64,000 bases of DNA from NCBI GenBank assembly GCA_024509875.1, contig JAMPIV010017564.1, forward strand, positions 294,389 to 358,388, given 5' to 3'. Under the pieces are notes generated by a model. It made no database searches and had not been told where the DNA came from. It worked only from the letters and a program-made list of their open reading frames with translations. A program made the position numbers and the translations under genes. Numbering within the stretch: the first letter of the stretch is position 1; every line of letters starts with the position of its first letter. Shown piece by piece: positions 23,818 through 36,558 of this stretch. The stretch comes from Oreohelix idahoensis (taxonomy: Eukaryota > Mollusca > Gastropoda > Stylommatophora > Oreohelicidae).

Positions 23818-24844
23818 TGAAAATATCCATATTTTCAATAACGGAATCGAACTCATTTCAAACTCGGTTGAAAAGAAGAATCCTGTCTTTCAAGTCGACA
23901 ACATCCTGGACTTTGAAGCAATTTTAACGGTCATCGTAGGACAAGGATAACCCAGGGACTTCCACTTCAAGTTTCAACATTGGACACTGTCATTGTGTTA
24001 CTTCAAGTAGAATAACGAGGCTCCTACATACAGTTCCAGATGCGAGGAATATTTTTTCTCGGTTAAAGATAAGTAACACCGCTGTATGTTTATTTCACCG
24101 TTTTACGTTAGCTGAGCCGCTCTTTAAATATGTCAACGTTAATCTTATTCACGTTGCATGTCCTATGTTCTATGTTTTTCGTGGGAGGTTGGGTAAGGTG
24201 ACTTATGACGGAAACATACCAGTTTCACCACAGGTCCGTCTTAAGTGTTCTTTAGGAATTTATTTGCAGACTTCCCTCAGTGGAATGTTCCTACACGTGA
24301 GTGTAGAAGGATTTTAGGTCCACTGTGTTTGGTGGTCTGTGACACCTGTCTGTTTAGTTGTTTTGTAAAGTTTTAATATAGTTTTTGAAGTAATTTTTAT
24401 TCGTACTTTAGTTGCATAATGTATCTTGTTTGTAGAGATCGTCTATCCTCACCTTGCTATCGATCAGTTTTTTACAAACCTATGTTTTTACACTGTGTTG
24501 TCAATTGTATTGTCCTGTTGTTTATCGCGGTCATCATTTTAATTCTTTGCAAGAGTCTATTTTAGTTTCTCATTTTAATTTTGTTGATTTCTGCGATCGT
24601 ATTCATTCGTCTTTAATTATCTTGTCTTGTCACTATCGTAGTAATTGTCTATTACTTCTGTCTTATCATAACATTTCATTGCATAAATTATTTTATCGAT
24701 TAATAATATGTTTGAAAAATTAAATGATATTAGAAACCGTTCTTGGACATGAACGAGTAACACTTCTTGGAGTGATAAGAAAAAATTATTGGACATTAAT
24801 TAATATTTACGAAGAAGAAGTATAGTAATTACATAGTGATCATA
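23818..24844 (+). other. 5' leader of Gypsy B
   Basis: About 1 kb between the primer-binding site and the first gag ATG. No coding potential is recognised; the 24454-24723 frame has no family features. Confidence 0.6.
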
Positions 24845-25791
24845 ATGTATTCACTAGATTACTTTATTAAACAAGCAAAAGCCCTTCAGATGACTCCTGA
24901 AGAGGTAAAAGTATTCGCTATGACGGAATATAGAAAAGTTCAAGAGATAGAAGCTGAACAGAGAAAGTTAGAAACTTTAAGACTAGAAAAACTTCAGATT
25001 GAGGCAGATCATAAAAGGATTGAGGCTAAAGAAAACGAGAAAAAAAATGAAATTTGAGGCAGAACAGAAAAGGATTGAGGTTGAATAAAACGAGAAAAAA
25101 ATGAAATTTGAGGCAGAACAGAAAAGGATTGAGGCTGAAGAAAACGAGAAAAAAATGAAATTTGAGGCAGAACAGAAAAGGATTGAGGCTGAAGAAAACG
25201 AGAAGAAAAGGATATTTGAGGCTGCAGAAAACCAGAGAAAAGCTGCGGAGAAAGAAAGACAACTTAAAATTGAAATGGAAGGTAAGCAAAAGGAAATGGA
25301 AGAAAGGAGATTAATAGCTGAAGAAAATACAAGAAAATATCAACTTCAGGTTCAACATGAACAAAAAATGAAGGAAATGGAATGTGAACAATTTAGATTA
25401 GCTCATGAAGCTAATGCTCAGACAACTAATGAGGGTCAAACTTCATCCAAACACGGAAATATAAAAAATTTTCATTTAATATTACCAAAATTTAATCCTC
25501 CATCAGACGATGTGATTCATTACCTACATAGGTTCGAAGCAACATGTGAAGCCTATAAGGTTGATAAAGCACAGTATTGTGTAAAATTATCTTAACTACT
25601 TACGGGCGAAGCTGTGTCAGTATATCATATGGCAACTGCTACTGATAAAAATAATTATGAAGCTCTCAAAACTGCGTTACTTACTAAATAGCAAATGACA
25701 GAAAACGAATATCGTTTGAGATTTAAATCTCTGTTGCCACAAAGAGGAAAGCATTTTAGCGATTTTATTACACATATAAGTCTTACATTGG
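24845..25791 (+). pseudogene. Gypsy B gag, first part
   Basis: Begins MYSLDYFIKQAKALQMTPEE at ATG 24845. A long charged helix follows, built from repeats of FEAEQKRIEAEENEKKMK (probable coiled coil), then the capsid-like NFHLILPKFNPPSDDVIHYL and FEATCEAYKVDKAQYCVKLS. The frame shifts in the repeat region near 25045, and stops occur near 25087, 25593 and 25690. The reading then continues as LTGEAVSVYH and FSDFITHISLTL up to the insertion at 25792. It would form the particle shell; no zinc knuckle is seen. Confidence 0.75.
25046..25204 (+). repeat. 54-bp coding repeats in gag
   Basis: Three near-identical 54-bp units of GAGGCAGAACAGAAAAGGAT, each ending in an A-run, encode an 18-residue charged heptad-like block. 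Units two and three are practically identical, consistent with recent slippage. The A-run is also where the frame is lost in the first unit. Confidence 0.85.
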
Positions 25792-28185
25792 TGTCGTGAA
25801 ACATTCTAAATCCACATATATAAATTAAAAGGTAAATGTAAAGCCTAACAAATAAATTCAATAAAAGGAAAGAAGAATGGTAAAGAACAGTGCTGTCAGA
25901 ATGACTGTACTCGAAATCCCCCTTGTTTACTACTTCGTCTGCAAATTGTAACGTTTCACGTTGATAGTAAAGCCTACTGCATCACTACACGCTTTCTACA
26001 ATAAAACGTGTACTGTATTTCTAAGAAAACCTTGAGATACGCAAGCTGATTAATGACCTAAATTAATACTAACATTAATCACACTACGTTAACATAAACG
26101 GAAAGACAGATGAACTTAGGATAGAGAGAGAGAGGGAGGGCTGAAAGCAGGAACGCATGCAACCCTAACACGCGTCTCGCGATACAAAATTAATACCCTC
26201 CCCGCGCGAAAGGCCAGAAGCACTAACTTTTTTTCAAATCGACAGTGATAAAAAAACACTACCCATACGAGAGTTAGGTTTAAAAACCTGAAAAATGCTT
26301 ATTGGGAAACATGACATTATACTGGTTTACGTTTGAAAGCCTGACAGTACCCAGACACCACATCGTATCGAAGTGAACAGGAGGTAGAAGAAAATGCACA
26401 TTTTGAACGCAGCCACCTAGCTCCCTTAAATTTATATAATTGGGTTCCTTAGGACTTGCTGACAAAGAATATGTTAAACGTTACGCAAATAGTCTAGGAA
26501 TTAACAAATTATAGCCAAAAGAAAATAGTGAGGGTGTCAGACAACACCAAATAATAATCGCACAGTGGCATGTTTTGAAACCACTAATTTTACGGGAAAT
26601 GGGCCACCATGTAAAATCCTATTTGATTGGATAGAAGTAAATGTAAGGCTAAACACGATTAGTCGGGCTACAAATACTATTTTTTGTTGTTAGGGGAGAC
26701 GGAAGGAAGGGTACTTTTTTCAAACGCTTGTGTAAACATGGCTCGATTGGTTAGACCCGCCAATATAGGCAATAAGAAGCGTCAGTTCAGTGCCACATGT
26801 TAAAATAAACTTACTAAGAAACAGTGCATTGAGAGCCAGATCATATTTTTCGAAATAAAAGTCTGGGACAGAGGCAGATCGGAATTTGTGCCATTATTCA
26901 TCGCCAGTCAACGTATCTATGTATTATTTCCATGAATTGTGGTAAGCTTGATATATTCAGTATCTTTTTAATGAAAATTGAATGTAAATTGATAATTTAT
27001 GTCTGTATATGTGTGTGGTTCAGTAGCGAACTTGAGGCAAGGCCTATATAGTGCTCCAACCTGAACAGAAGGTGTCGGAGAAAAGTAAAACTGCATGGAA
27101 TTGCCAAACAGTACACTGACACCTATCTTATTGACTAGAAAGAACTAATGCTGGAATTGCAGAGGCGTAGTAACCATTAGGGAGGAGTATACTGGTGTAA
27201 ATTGTTTCAGATGAAGATGGCAGTTGGCCTATCGCTCTGAACTCAGTGTTTGTTCTGTATTGTGTTCAGTGTAGAAATAGATTATAAATTAGATCTGAAG
27301 TAGGAGGTACTACCTTCTTGTTTCAGGGACTGTGGTCCTAGTTACTGAAGTAGCACCTGGTCTGAGTTTTGCTGAATCCAGAGGCTGACAGCATACTCCT
27401 TGGTCCAGATAGCGACCAGTGAGGTGTCTCCAGAACACAGGAAGCAATCGAGCAGAGGAGTCTTTTCCTGCCACCATCACGAAAGATAAGCTTCTGTGGC
27501 CAGAGTAGCTCAACATTATGTGCCCCCTCAAAAATTGACATTTTGTTAAACACAGAGGGACAATTAATTGGTTCAAATGACAGGAACTGTGAACTTTTCC
27601 CAATACTATTCCCCCGATAATCAAACACTTGAAGTCATGATGAAAAACAACAACCAAGCTTGAACAAAACCAGTATTACCTCATATTACTACTGCACAAA
27701 TTACACACATAGAATAATAATAATAAACTATGTCAATACAAAGTTCATATATATAACCTGTGTACATAATACTTGTAATTACATTTGATTGTGATTCCTG
27801 GTTCACTGTGTAGTTGAATCAGGATATCCCTTATTGACAAGAATTAATACATATATTTTTAAACTTAAACACTTGACTCATTGAAGATAGTCTTATAGAG
27901 TGTTATATGTGTGTGAGTGTCACAGTGCTGTAAAGTGTTGTGGAATAAATTAAATTGTTTATCTGTCTGTTGTTGTTGTGACTTACACTTCATCATTTTC
28001 AATACCCTAGACATTCAAAGTAGTCATCACAATATTCCAGAATAATTCTGACTGAGGTATAAATATGGTAGCAAGTAAGGTTATCTGTAATACACCACAC
28101 TTATTAGATACAGATACCTTCACAGCTGATCTCAGTCGGTACACTAAGTCCCCTATAAATATTTATAACATCCCACTTTACCACA
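25792..28185. mobile_element. 2394-bp insertion in gag of Gypsy B, solo-LTR-like
   Basis: It begins TGTCGTGAAACATTC and ends TTTACCACA, with ATTGG at 25787-25791 repeated at 28186-28190. Removing it joins FITHISLTL to DRWIELSKTD in one frame. TG...CA ends and a 5-bp TSD are typical of LTR retrotransposons. No internal direct repeat, gag or pol frame is seen, so it is best read as a solo LTR of an unidentified family, although 2.4 kb is long. The frames at 27310-27657 have no family features. Confidence 0.75.
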
Positions 28186-28912
28186 ATTGGACAGATGGAT
28201 TGAACTATCCAAAACTGATAAAACTTATGACGCACCAAGAGATTTATTGCTACGCGATAAAGTCTTGTCCTCGGTAAACCCATCGTTTCTTGCTTTTTTG
28301 CATGAGCGTAATCATTCTAACATTAATGACATGCAGCAAAGCTGTATACAATATTGCACAGCACATCCGAATATGGAAATTAGCGGTTCTCTGATTAAGG
28401 ATGAATTGCCAGTCGCATTTGCTATGCATCAGAATAACTTTTCACGACACCGTTAATTAAGTTGAGACAGATCATTTAAAAAGGGAAATAATGAGAATTT
28501 CAGTTCTGGTAATTTTTATAAGGGGAAACAATTCCAACAATCTTCTCCATATAATGTTTCTTGGGGTCAATCTCACAGATCACGAGATTTTGATAACAAT
28601 AATTTCAGAAATAATCAAGGAAACAATTATAAACATAATTGGCGTTCTAATTTGCATTATTCTCATAATAGACATAGTTCTCTGAACAGACCATTTGGTC
28701 CAAGACATGACAGTAATACCAATAATTGGCGTTCTAACCAAAATTTTAACTCCAACAGTAACAGTAATTATGGCAATTTCAGAGAAAATAGTCAGAATTG
28801 ATCGCGACGAAGAGATAGATCTTCGAGCAGACCTCGTAATCAGTCTAATGTTGCTTTACTTCAGGCACAAACTAACAAAGGTCAGGACAAAAATGTTAAT
28901 CATCATAATGCA
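28186..28912 (+). pseudogene. Gypsy B gag, second part
   Basis: It continues the capsid as DRWIELSKTDKTYDAPRDLL, LRDKVLSSVNPSFLAFLHER and IQYCTAHPNMEI, the SCAN-like helical region of Gmr1-type gag. After a stop at 28456 and a frameshift, a low-complexity Asn/Arg/Ser-rich tail follows (NNNFRNNQGNNYKHNWRSN). It may serve as a nucleic-acid-binding region in place of a zinc knuckle; that is an inference. A TGA near 28799 interrupts the tail before the protease. Confidence 0.72.
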
Positions 28913-30184
28913 ATGTCTTGTATTGATCTTGAGCAGGGAAAGGCTTGTCAAGAATGCTCTACGCTATTCCAGCCCAAGTCGATCACGACGCTGAGATGCG
29001 GACACATATTGCCAAGTCTACCAGCAGTCTGTACGGCAACTTCTACGTCAGTTCACCACGGGAAAGGATCCCTTAAATTTAATAGAGGATTTGTTAACTC
29101 TATACCTTGCTCTATTTTATTTGATTCAGGCTGCAGCACAGTCGGTGTACGGAACTCGCTGATCGACCCTTGTTGTGCTACAGGCAATACAGTCAAATGC
29201 GTCACTTTCGGCGGCACTGTGGAAACTTTCTCTACAGCCATAATTAATTTACATACACCATTTTTTTCAGGGAAAAATCCAATTAGTGATGTCATCCTTG
29301 GTTGCATACATGGTGTAAAAGAGTGTACCCCACAACAAATAGCTGAATGGGAAGAGCGACATATTCATGCTGCAAATGCAGTAGTTACCAGAGCGCAAGC
29401 TACTGATATGTTGCTTAATACACCTTCTGAACCTTCGGTTAATGTTAATGATGATGTTGACACTCCTATTTCACGGGAGTCGTTTATAACATTTCAGAAA
29501 AATGATGATTCATTGGCCAGATTTTTTAAGCTAGCTTATAATAACAAGACTACCAAAACAAATGCAAAATCTAGACATAATTTTGTACTCAAGAATGGGA
29601 TAGTGGTTAGACTTATACAAGATATTGATTCTTCATTACGGTCTCAGATTTTAGTACCTCTTTCTATGAGAGCTCGTATATTGCGTCACGCACACGACTC
29701 TCAATGCGCAGGCCATATGGGTTTTTCACGAACCAAATGTAGAGTGTTATCTGCATTCTATTGGCCAGGCGTTCACAGAGATGTCAATATCTACTGCCGT
29801 TCTTGTACGACATGTCAAGAAGTCAAAGTTCGGGGTCCATACCATGCAGCTCCAATTCAGGCTGCAGACATTCCGATTCGTCCATTTGAGAAAATGGCTA
29901 TTGATATTGTTGGTCCTATACAACCTTCTGCAAGAGGACATACACATATCCTCACTTGTATTGATATGTGTACTCGTTGGCCTGAGGCCATACCTCTGAA
30001 AAATACTTCATCTGCCAGTGTTGCAGAGGCTTTATGGTTGATCTTTTTACGCTTAGGTTTTCCGCGTAAGATCTTATCTGACCATGGTGTTCAGTTTGTA
30101 TCTGAGGCTATGTCTCAAGTAATGAAATTGTTAGTATCGATAGATCACTTAGTTCTATCTATCACCCTATGTCCAATGGGTTAG
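28913..30184 (+). CDS. Gypsy B protease and integrase (N-terminal, core)
   Basis: 423 residues in one frame, probably a continuation of gag rather than an independent start. The aspartic protease active site is in SILFDSGCSTVG (about 67-78), with DVILGCIHGV downstream. Integrase follows directly: a zinc-binding domain (HAHDSQCAGH, then CRSCTTC), the first catalytic Asp in MAIDIVGPIQP and the second in ILSDHGVQF. The frame is lost at about 30145, shortly before the catalytic Glu, which lies in the next frame. Integrase next to protease, with no RT between them, is the diagnostic gene order. The product would insert element cDNA into chromosomes. Confidence 0.88.
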   Translation: MSCIDLEQGKACQECSTLFQPKSITTLRCGHILPSLPAVCTATSTSVHHGKGSLKFNRGFVNSIPCSILFDSGCSTVGVRNSLIDPCCATGNTVKCVTFGGTVETFSTAIINLHTPFFSGKNPISDVILGCIHGVKECTPQQIAEWEERHIHAANAVVTRAQATDMLLNTPSEPSVNVNDDVDTPISRESFITFQKNDDSLARFFKLAYNNKTTKTNAKSRHNFVLKNGIVVRLIQDIDSSLRSQILVPLSMRARILRHAHDSQCAGHMGFSRTKCRVLSAFYWPGVHRDVNIYCRSCTTCQEVKVRGPYHAAPIQAADIPIRPFEKMAIDIVGPIQPSARGHTHILTCIDMCTRWPEAIPLKNTSSASVAEALWLIFLRLGFPRKILSDHGVQFVSEAMSQVMKLLVSIDHLVLSITLCPMG

Positions 30185-32337
30185 TTGAACGTAAGAATAG
30201 GACAATCAAACAGTTACTGGGTAAGATTACGCAAGATCATCCTCAGGATTGGGACAGAGTCCTTCCTTTTGCCCTCTTTGCGTATCGCGAGGTGCAACAC
30301 GAAGCAACCGGTTTCTTTCCATATCAGTTAGTCTTCGGCATCCAACCTCGTGGACCAATGTCGTTACTCAACGACTTACTTATTGAGGAGAATATCGAAG
30401 AAGAGACTCAATCCTCTTATGAGTATGTGATCTCTTTGAGGAAAAGGATCATAGATGCATGTAGGTTAGCTACCGCAGCATCTGAACATGCAAAAGAAAA
30501 AGCTAGACTTTTTGCAAACAAATATAGACGTCTTCGTCAGCTTATCCCGGGTGATGAGGCATATGTATTACTGCCTTCTAAAAATAATCGTCTACTCATT
30601 ACCTGGAGTGGCCCTTTTAGAATAATATCTAGAATTTCGGATGTCGACTACATTGTCGATGTAAAGGGTAAACACAAAACCTTTCACATTAATATGTTTA
30701 AGGAATACCATACACGTCCTGACTATCTTCAGTCAGTATTCCAATCAACTGACGATCCTACACCTCCTATTCATCACTATACCACTTCAGCTGTCATTCA
30801 AGAAGAAGAGTCTTCTTTTCTAGACGTACCATTAACAATACCGGTGATACCACTCCATCCGACTGAAAGTTGGAGTGATGTTTCTATTTCTTCTGATCTT
30901 TCGGCTGATCAAAACCAACAAGTTTCCTCACTTCTAAAATCTTATCAAGATGTCCTCACTGACATCCCAGGTCGTACGTCAGTTATTAAACATGACATTC
31001 TATTGACTGACGACACACCTATCCGAGTTCGTCCATACCCAATCCCTTTACACTTTCGTGCTCAGGTTGATAAGGAGTTGGATGAAATGCTTCAATTAAA
31101 AATAATTGAACCTTCAACGTCACCATACTCTTCTTCCATGGTGATCATCAGGAAAAAGGATAACAATATTCGTCTTTGTGTAGACTATAGAAAATTAAAT
31201 AAAGTTACACAATTCGACGCAGAACCATTACCTTTATTAGAAGAATTATTAGTTAAACTGTCTGACTCTACTTTCTTTTCCAAATTTGACCTGTCAAAAG
31301 GATATTGGCAAGTCCCATTGACAGAAAAAGCAAAGCCACTTACTGCTTTCTCGACACCTCTGGGCCTATTCCAATGGAATTTTATGCCATTTGGGTTAGT
31401 GAACGCTCCAGCCACTTTCGTGCGTATGATGCGTCACATACTGTCTCATCGTCCCGATGTCATTGCATATATCGATGACATTTGTCTTTTTAGCAACTCA
31501 TGGGAAGAACATGTTCAGGGATTGAACAAATTACTGTCCACGTTACGGTCATTTAACCTAACAGCTAAGCCATCCAAGACATTCGTGGGTTTTCACGACA
31601 TATCGTTTTTAGGCCACCGTATTGGTCATGGCAAATTATATACTGAGGACAGTAACGTCACAAAAATCCTGAACATTACAGCTCCGAAAACAAAAAAACA
31701 AGTACGTTCTTTGTTGGGTCTAATACAATTTTACGGTAAATTTATTCCTCATTTATCTACCATTACTGCTCTTTTCTCTTCTTTGTTGAGGAAGGGCACA
31801 GCTAACGTGATTCGGTGGTCGAATGAACATCAAATCGCGTTAGATTCTATCAAGAATTTATTTTCCACACCTACAGTATTGATGCTACCTAATCCAAAAC
31901 TTCCATTTACACTTCGCAGTGACGCGTCTAATTATGGTATAGGAAGCGTGCTACTTCAAGAATACTGTGGCACCTTGCATCCTGTAATGTATGTTTCAAG
32001 AAAGTTAACAGCAACTGAACAAAAATACTCGGTTCTGGATAAGGAGCTCCTTGCGTTAGTGTGGTCAATCACCAAACTTGAGAGATATTTGTTATGATCT
32101 CATTTTATTGTTGAGTCTGATCAAAAAGCACTCACTGCTCTCAACACTAAAGACGTCAAGTCAGCGAAATCTACCAGATATGCGATAACGTTGCAACCGT
32201 ATAGTTTTACTATACGTTCCATACCAGGTTCGCAAAATGTGTTAGCTGACTGTTTATCTAGGTGTCCAAGCGATCCAAGCGAGCAAATACGCCTTACAGA
32301 GATTGGATCTTCTACATCGACAGTCGTGCAATTGTAA
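30169..32337 (+). pseudogene. Gypsy B integrase C-terminus, RT and RNase H
   Basis: Entered by a frameshift from the preceding frame, which it overlaps by 16 bp. It starts at SNGLVERKNRT with the integrase Glu, then ALFAYREVQHEATGFFPYQL and a GPF module (WSGPFRIISR). RT follows: VLTDIPGRTSV, YPIPLHFRAQ, SPYSSSMVIIRKK, LCVDYRKLN, FSKFDLSKGYWQVPL, MPFGLVNAPATF and the catalytic YIDDIC. RNase H has FTLRSDASNYGIGS and LDKELLALVWS. One in-frame TGA at 32095 falls inside RNase H; the frame then continues HFIVESDQKAL to SIPGSQNVLADCLSR at about 32275, with the stop at 32337. No chromodomain or envelope gene is seen. Confidence 0.9.
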
Positions 32338-33358
32338 CGTTATACGCAATTAACTTTGATGATTTATGCAACGTCTACTTCAGTTGTATTCCCACTGTAT
32401 TACTGATGAAAATTGGTTATTCAGACTGTTCGTATTGTAAACCAATAACAGTGTTGTGTCAATAACATTGACATAAGAAAAAAATGACTTTCGTTTAATG
32501 AACTACATTCTCTTCTGAACGTGACATTGTGAAGATATATTACCATCCTTTTAAGATGATAGATACATGCTGTTCAAAGTGGAAGATGATAACTTCCAGG
32601 ATTACTCGTAAAATAACATTTCAATGTAGTTAGATGTCAATAAAACGGAACTTCTTATATTATGAACTATTTTCAGAGATGATATGGATCTTCTTAAGAT
32701 TATTATAGATAATAATAACTGGAATTGGTAACAATTTTAAGACATGAACAATTTTGATTACTTATCAGCAATTAAGATCACTTCATTAGTTGCATATTTT
32801 ACAGTGGTTATTATTATTAGTTTGTATAATAGTTCGTAGAACTAGAAACCACCACTTTTAGTGTATTATTTTGCACTCATAGTTAAGTAGTGTCTCTGAT
32901 TAATTTTAGAAACTGATAAGTGTCTTGATCACTTCGCGTGGTTTGTTAATTGCCTTGTTCACTTTACATGTTTCATTTGCAATCTTTTTTTGGTTGTTTA
33001 TGAATTCACTTCTCATCTATTATGTAATTTCATCTTCATCATTTAAAATTCACTTGTTGATTTTTTTTATTTTGATGGTTTCACATCCTCAGTGTTTTAG
33101 TTCATCATCCTTCATACTTTAATTTCTCTTTGGTACCACAGGTATTCCAAATTAATGGATTGTGGTTGAAATTTTGTTTATTACTCCTGTTATTTATTGA
33201 TGTTGAATTTCATTCTACATCCTCTTTGTCATTAGTCTGTCTAGTGGGGGTGTATTATTAGTACATGATTATGTAAATTTGATTCACCTCTCCGCGTTTA
33301 TTAACGAAGAAAAAAATTAATAGAATTAATTTTTTTCAGGGGGATTTGTAAGATAATC
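32338..33358 (+). other. 3' untranslated region of Gypsy B
   Basis: About 1 kb of AT-rich sequence between the pol stop and the 3' LTR. CAGGGGGAT at about 33338 is the only purine-rich run near the LTR and may be a displaced polypurine tract. No third ORF or envelope frame is present. Confidence 0.55.
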
Positions 33359-34469
33359 TGTTGCGTCCTTTTTAAGTCCCAACAGACTTTAACATATAGA
33401 CAGTCTCAGGTTCTGTCTTTGTTACAAGTGTACGCACCAATTGAGAAACGTTGGTATATTAAATTTATGGTGCACGAGAACGCACATTTTTGGGGAATTT
33501 TAATGTAACGCGCTGGTTGTCAACAAAAGCAGTGGACGTCATAGCTTAATGGTAGAAGCTGGTAACCCAAGATCAGTCCTATGATCTTTGGATTTTAACC
33601 CCGTATATTGGGTGAAAGTATTATGTTTAGACCCGGCCCTGCGGATTTAGCAGTCGTAGCCGGTAGTCGTCCACGTAAGTGTCGATTCGTTGGAAGAATC
33701 AAATATGTAATTATTATAACAACAATGTTTGTTCTACGAAGTCGTGAGTATCTAGTCGATGACAGGTAACTAGCCTGTACCGAAATGGATTCACAGCTGA
33801 AGATATATTTCTATATGCCTGTATATGCTTAATAGAGGGATTGTCGGTAAATACCGTGGATCTTCGTTGTATCTATATTATTGGGAAGCCGTTGTGTCAG
33901 TCACGGCTAATGCAAGAGGTGATTCAAGTATCAATACCTAAGTAACTTTATATGCCTATAATTATTTAGTAGGAACCAGTACCTACGTTCGTCTATGAAT
34001 AGTTAATGAGGACATTTTGTCAAAGAACATAATCAAGATCAGGATCTTAGATACTACCAAGTATAATGAGCATCTCCTGTCATTGAGAAAGGTCAACCGT
34101 TATCAGTATAACCTTGTATTTAACTACCTCATAACTGTTATGCCTAGTGATGTATTAACTCAGAGACCCAGCCAGAATTTGCTTGAGGATTCTTCTGAGA
34201 CTATGTGCATGGATTTTATTGAGGACATACGTCCAATCTCATCATGTTGAATTACCTATTAACCGTCAACGTCAAATGTCTCGTCCTATATGATGTGATG
34301 TCAATAAACGATGTATCAACTTCAAGTAACGAGTTTGACTACCACAGAATTGGCACTTGTTGATGTGCCTACGTTGAGTTCTCACATTACTGCATCACAA
34401 TTTATATATTCGCGAAATCAGCACGATCAAGTAGTCATTCAGAAAACCCCATGAAGAATGATTGCAACA
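33359..34469 (+). repeat. 3' LTR of Gypsy B
   Basis: TGTTGCGTCC to GATTGCAACA, 1111 bp, matching 22599-23796. It is followed directly by the duplicated ATAAC target and then by Gypsy C LTR sequence. Confidence 0.93.
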
Positions 34470-34695
34470 ATAACCTTTGCCTTCCACTCATGGATGCCAC
34501 GTCACTTATGTACTTGCTGGGATGTCGTAAGCTTCCAGGCAAAAATTAGCCATGATATATTTGGCTAACCAATTAATGGTTATGCTTCCTGAAAATGCCG
34601 GTGAAGGTTATCTCTGGTTAGCGTCATTCCCTTTTTTATTATATCTGATACAATCAATCAGAAATAAAATCTGAAATAAAATGATATTAGTAATA

Positions 34696-35841
34696 TATCA
34701 TCATCTCATCTCATCCCGTAACCCGTCATGGGTCGTAGGGGTGCCATGGTGGAAGCATCAGCAGACAAGGTTCTCCACTGCTCTCTATCCTCAGCAATTG
34801 GTACAAGTGTGGAAAAACCGTGTCCTGCCCATTCTTTGATGTTATCAGCAAAGGATTTTCTCTGCCTTCCTCTTCTCCGTTTACCTTCGACTGTTCCCTG
34901 AAGGATCGTTTTCGAAAGAGAGTCATGACGAGTTACATGCCCAAACCAGGCAAGCTTTCGACGTTTCACTATTGACAAAAGTGGTTCTTGGTGGCCTGCA
35001 TAGGTGTTTATCTTCTCTCTAACATAGACATTTGTTTTGTGCTCTTTATAGCAATGGCACAGAATTCTTCTATAACATTTATGATCGAAAGCCTGAATCC
35101 TTCGCTCCGTATCTGCAGTGAGTGTCCAGCCCTCACACCCATACAAGAGAATAGATAATGCAAGTGATTTGTATAATTTGATCTTCACAGGAAAACTGAT
35201 GTTACTTTTCCAGATCATATTCAACCTTGTCATGGCAGCTGAGGCCATCTCAAGTCTTGTCTTGATTTCTTTACTTGATCTTCCATCACTACATATAGTC
35301 GACCCGAGATATTTAAAGGTGCTAACTTCTTCTAACGATTGCCCATTTAACGTAATGTTGGTCGGAACATGTTTCTTATGGCTATTCACCAATATCTTGC
35401 TTTTATCTATATTAATTTCCATCCCATATGTTCTTGTTACTTTCTCCAGTCTAGAGGTAAGGTCTTGAAGTTCTGACTCTGATCCAGCTATCAGATCAAT
35501 ATCATCAGCAAAACGTAGGTTGCACAGAGGTCGGCCTCCAATCGATATAGTTGATTTATAATCGTAGAGAGCCTCCTGCATAATATGTTCTAGATATATA
35601 TTAAAGAGCACTGGTGACAGAATACATCCTTGGCGAACTCCTACAGTTGTTTTGAAAAATTCTCCAATGTCGTTGCTTGCGAAAACAGCACTGCTTGCGT
35701 CCTTGTATAGTGCTTCAATGATATCTATGATGTTAGTATCAAAATTGAATTTTCTCATTACTTGCCATAAGCCTTCATGCCAGACTCGATCGAAGGCTTT
35801 TGTGAAATCGATGAAGTTATGGTATAAATCGTGTTAAATCG
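34696..35841 (-). pseudogene. 5'-truncated RTE-X-like LINE, open RT C-terminal frame
   Basis: TTAGTAATA at 34687-34695 is repeated at 35842-35850, and the empty site is at 42898-42906. A frame of 350 residues (35758-34706) is intact: VGVRQGCILSPVLFNIYLEH (RT motif B), LRFADDIDLIA (catalytic FADD), FKYLGSTICSDGRSSKEIKT, LLYGCEGWTL, RRKLAWFGHVTRHDSLSKTI and GKRRRGRQRKSFADNIKEW. The 3' end, at the left, finishes in GATGA-type repeats. The endonuclease and the N-terminal RT are absent, so it was probably dead on arrival. The upstream piece 35759-35841 continues the RT (FDRVWHEGLWQ) one frame off. Confidence 0.88.
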
Positions 35842-36558
35842 TTAGTAATACATATATCTTTAATAAACTTACATACCCTCTTAGGATTAATAAGCTCACG
35901 GTGAGACTATATTGGCTGAATTTTATCTGCTCTGCATGAAGCGTGAAAATAGAACTTTTCTTGCAGATTCTGTCTTCCAGTTTCTCACTCTGGCTTCCGG
36001 ATTTGGTGTGTGTGATCTCAACGCGCCGCTCTGTCCTTATATTTCAGTCTCTCGCCCGTACGAGAAAGTTCCTCTAAAAGTCCCAAAAGATTTTCGTTTC
36101 ATCTCCTGGTTTCAGACGATTTGAGGCAATCTGTGCTTTTCCTGTACTTGTTTTTTTCTTCTATTCACTACACATTTATATTCTTCCTTCCTTCCTATGT
36201 ATCATTCCCGTTTACCCATATGAGACTTTCACAACATATAAGTTTTATCCAAATCCGTTTAGGCTTGTTAGTGTAATACATTTTTAAAGATTATTAGCTA
36301 ACTTTTAGCCGATGTGATGAAGGTGAAAAATATTAATTATCTTTAAAACTTTTTATATTTGAATAATATCCTTTTGAATATAATTCCTAGTCTATCTCCT
36401 TTGTTGAGTTTTTTTATTTAGTATTATTCCAACCAGGCGTTCTCCTGTAGTTTAAAATTTAATTTCCAGTAAATGCAAACTTTAAAAGTCCGCCATACAT
36501 TCTTATATAGCTATTTCCTCATTCTTCAGTAATATTGTCTGGCTTTAACCGTATTTCA

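Larger units (their letters stand above)
22599..34469 (+). mobile_element. Gypsy element B (Gmr1-type), best preserved
   Basis: LTRs run from TGTTGC to GCAACA (22599-23796 and 33359-34469). ATAAC at 22594-22598 is repeated at 34470-34474. The empty site ATAAC is at 42681-42685 in the other LTR of Gypsy C. The internal order is gag, protease, integrase, RT, RNase H. Pol has only one frameshift and one stop; gag is split by a 2.4-kb insertion. The LTRs differ by about 1-2 percent by eye plus one 78-bp insertion, so this is a comparatively young copy. Confidence 0.94.

Noticed and set aside
27310..27657. 115-codon minus-strand frame as a captured host gene
   Set aside because: No motif is recognised, a competing overlapping frame of similar length exists, and it lies inside an LTR-like insertion.
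28913..32337. Endogenous retrovirus with envelope
   Set aside because: No frame with signal peptide or transmembrane segment follows RNase H in any of the three Gypsy elements; they are retrotransposons.
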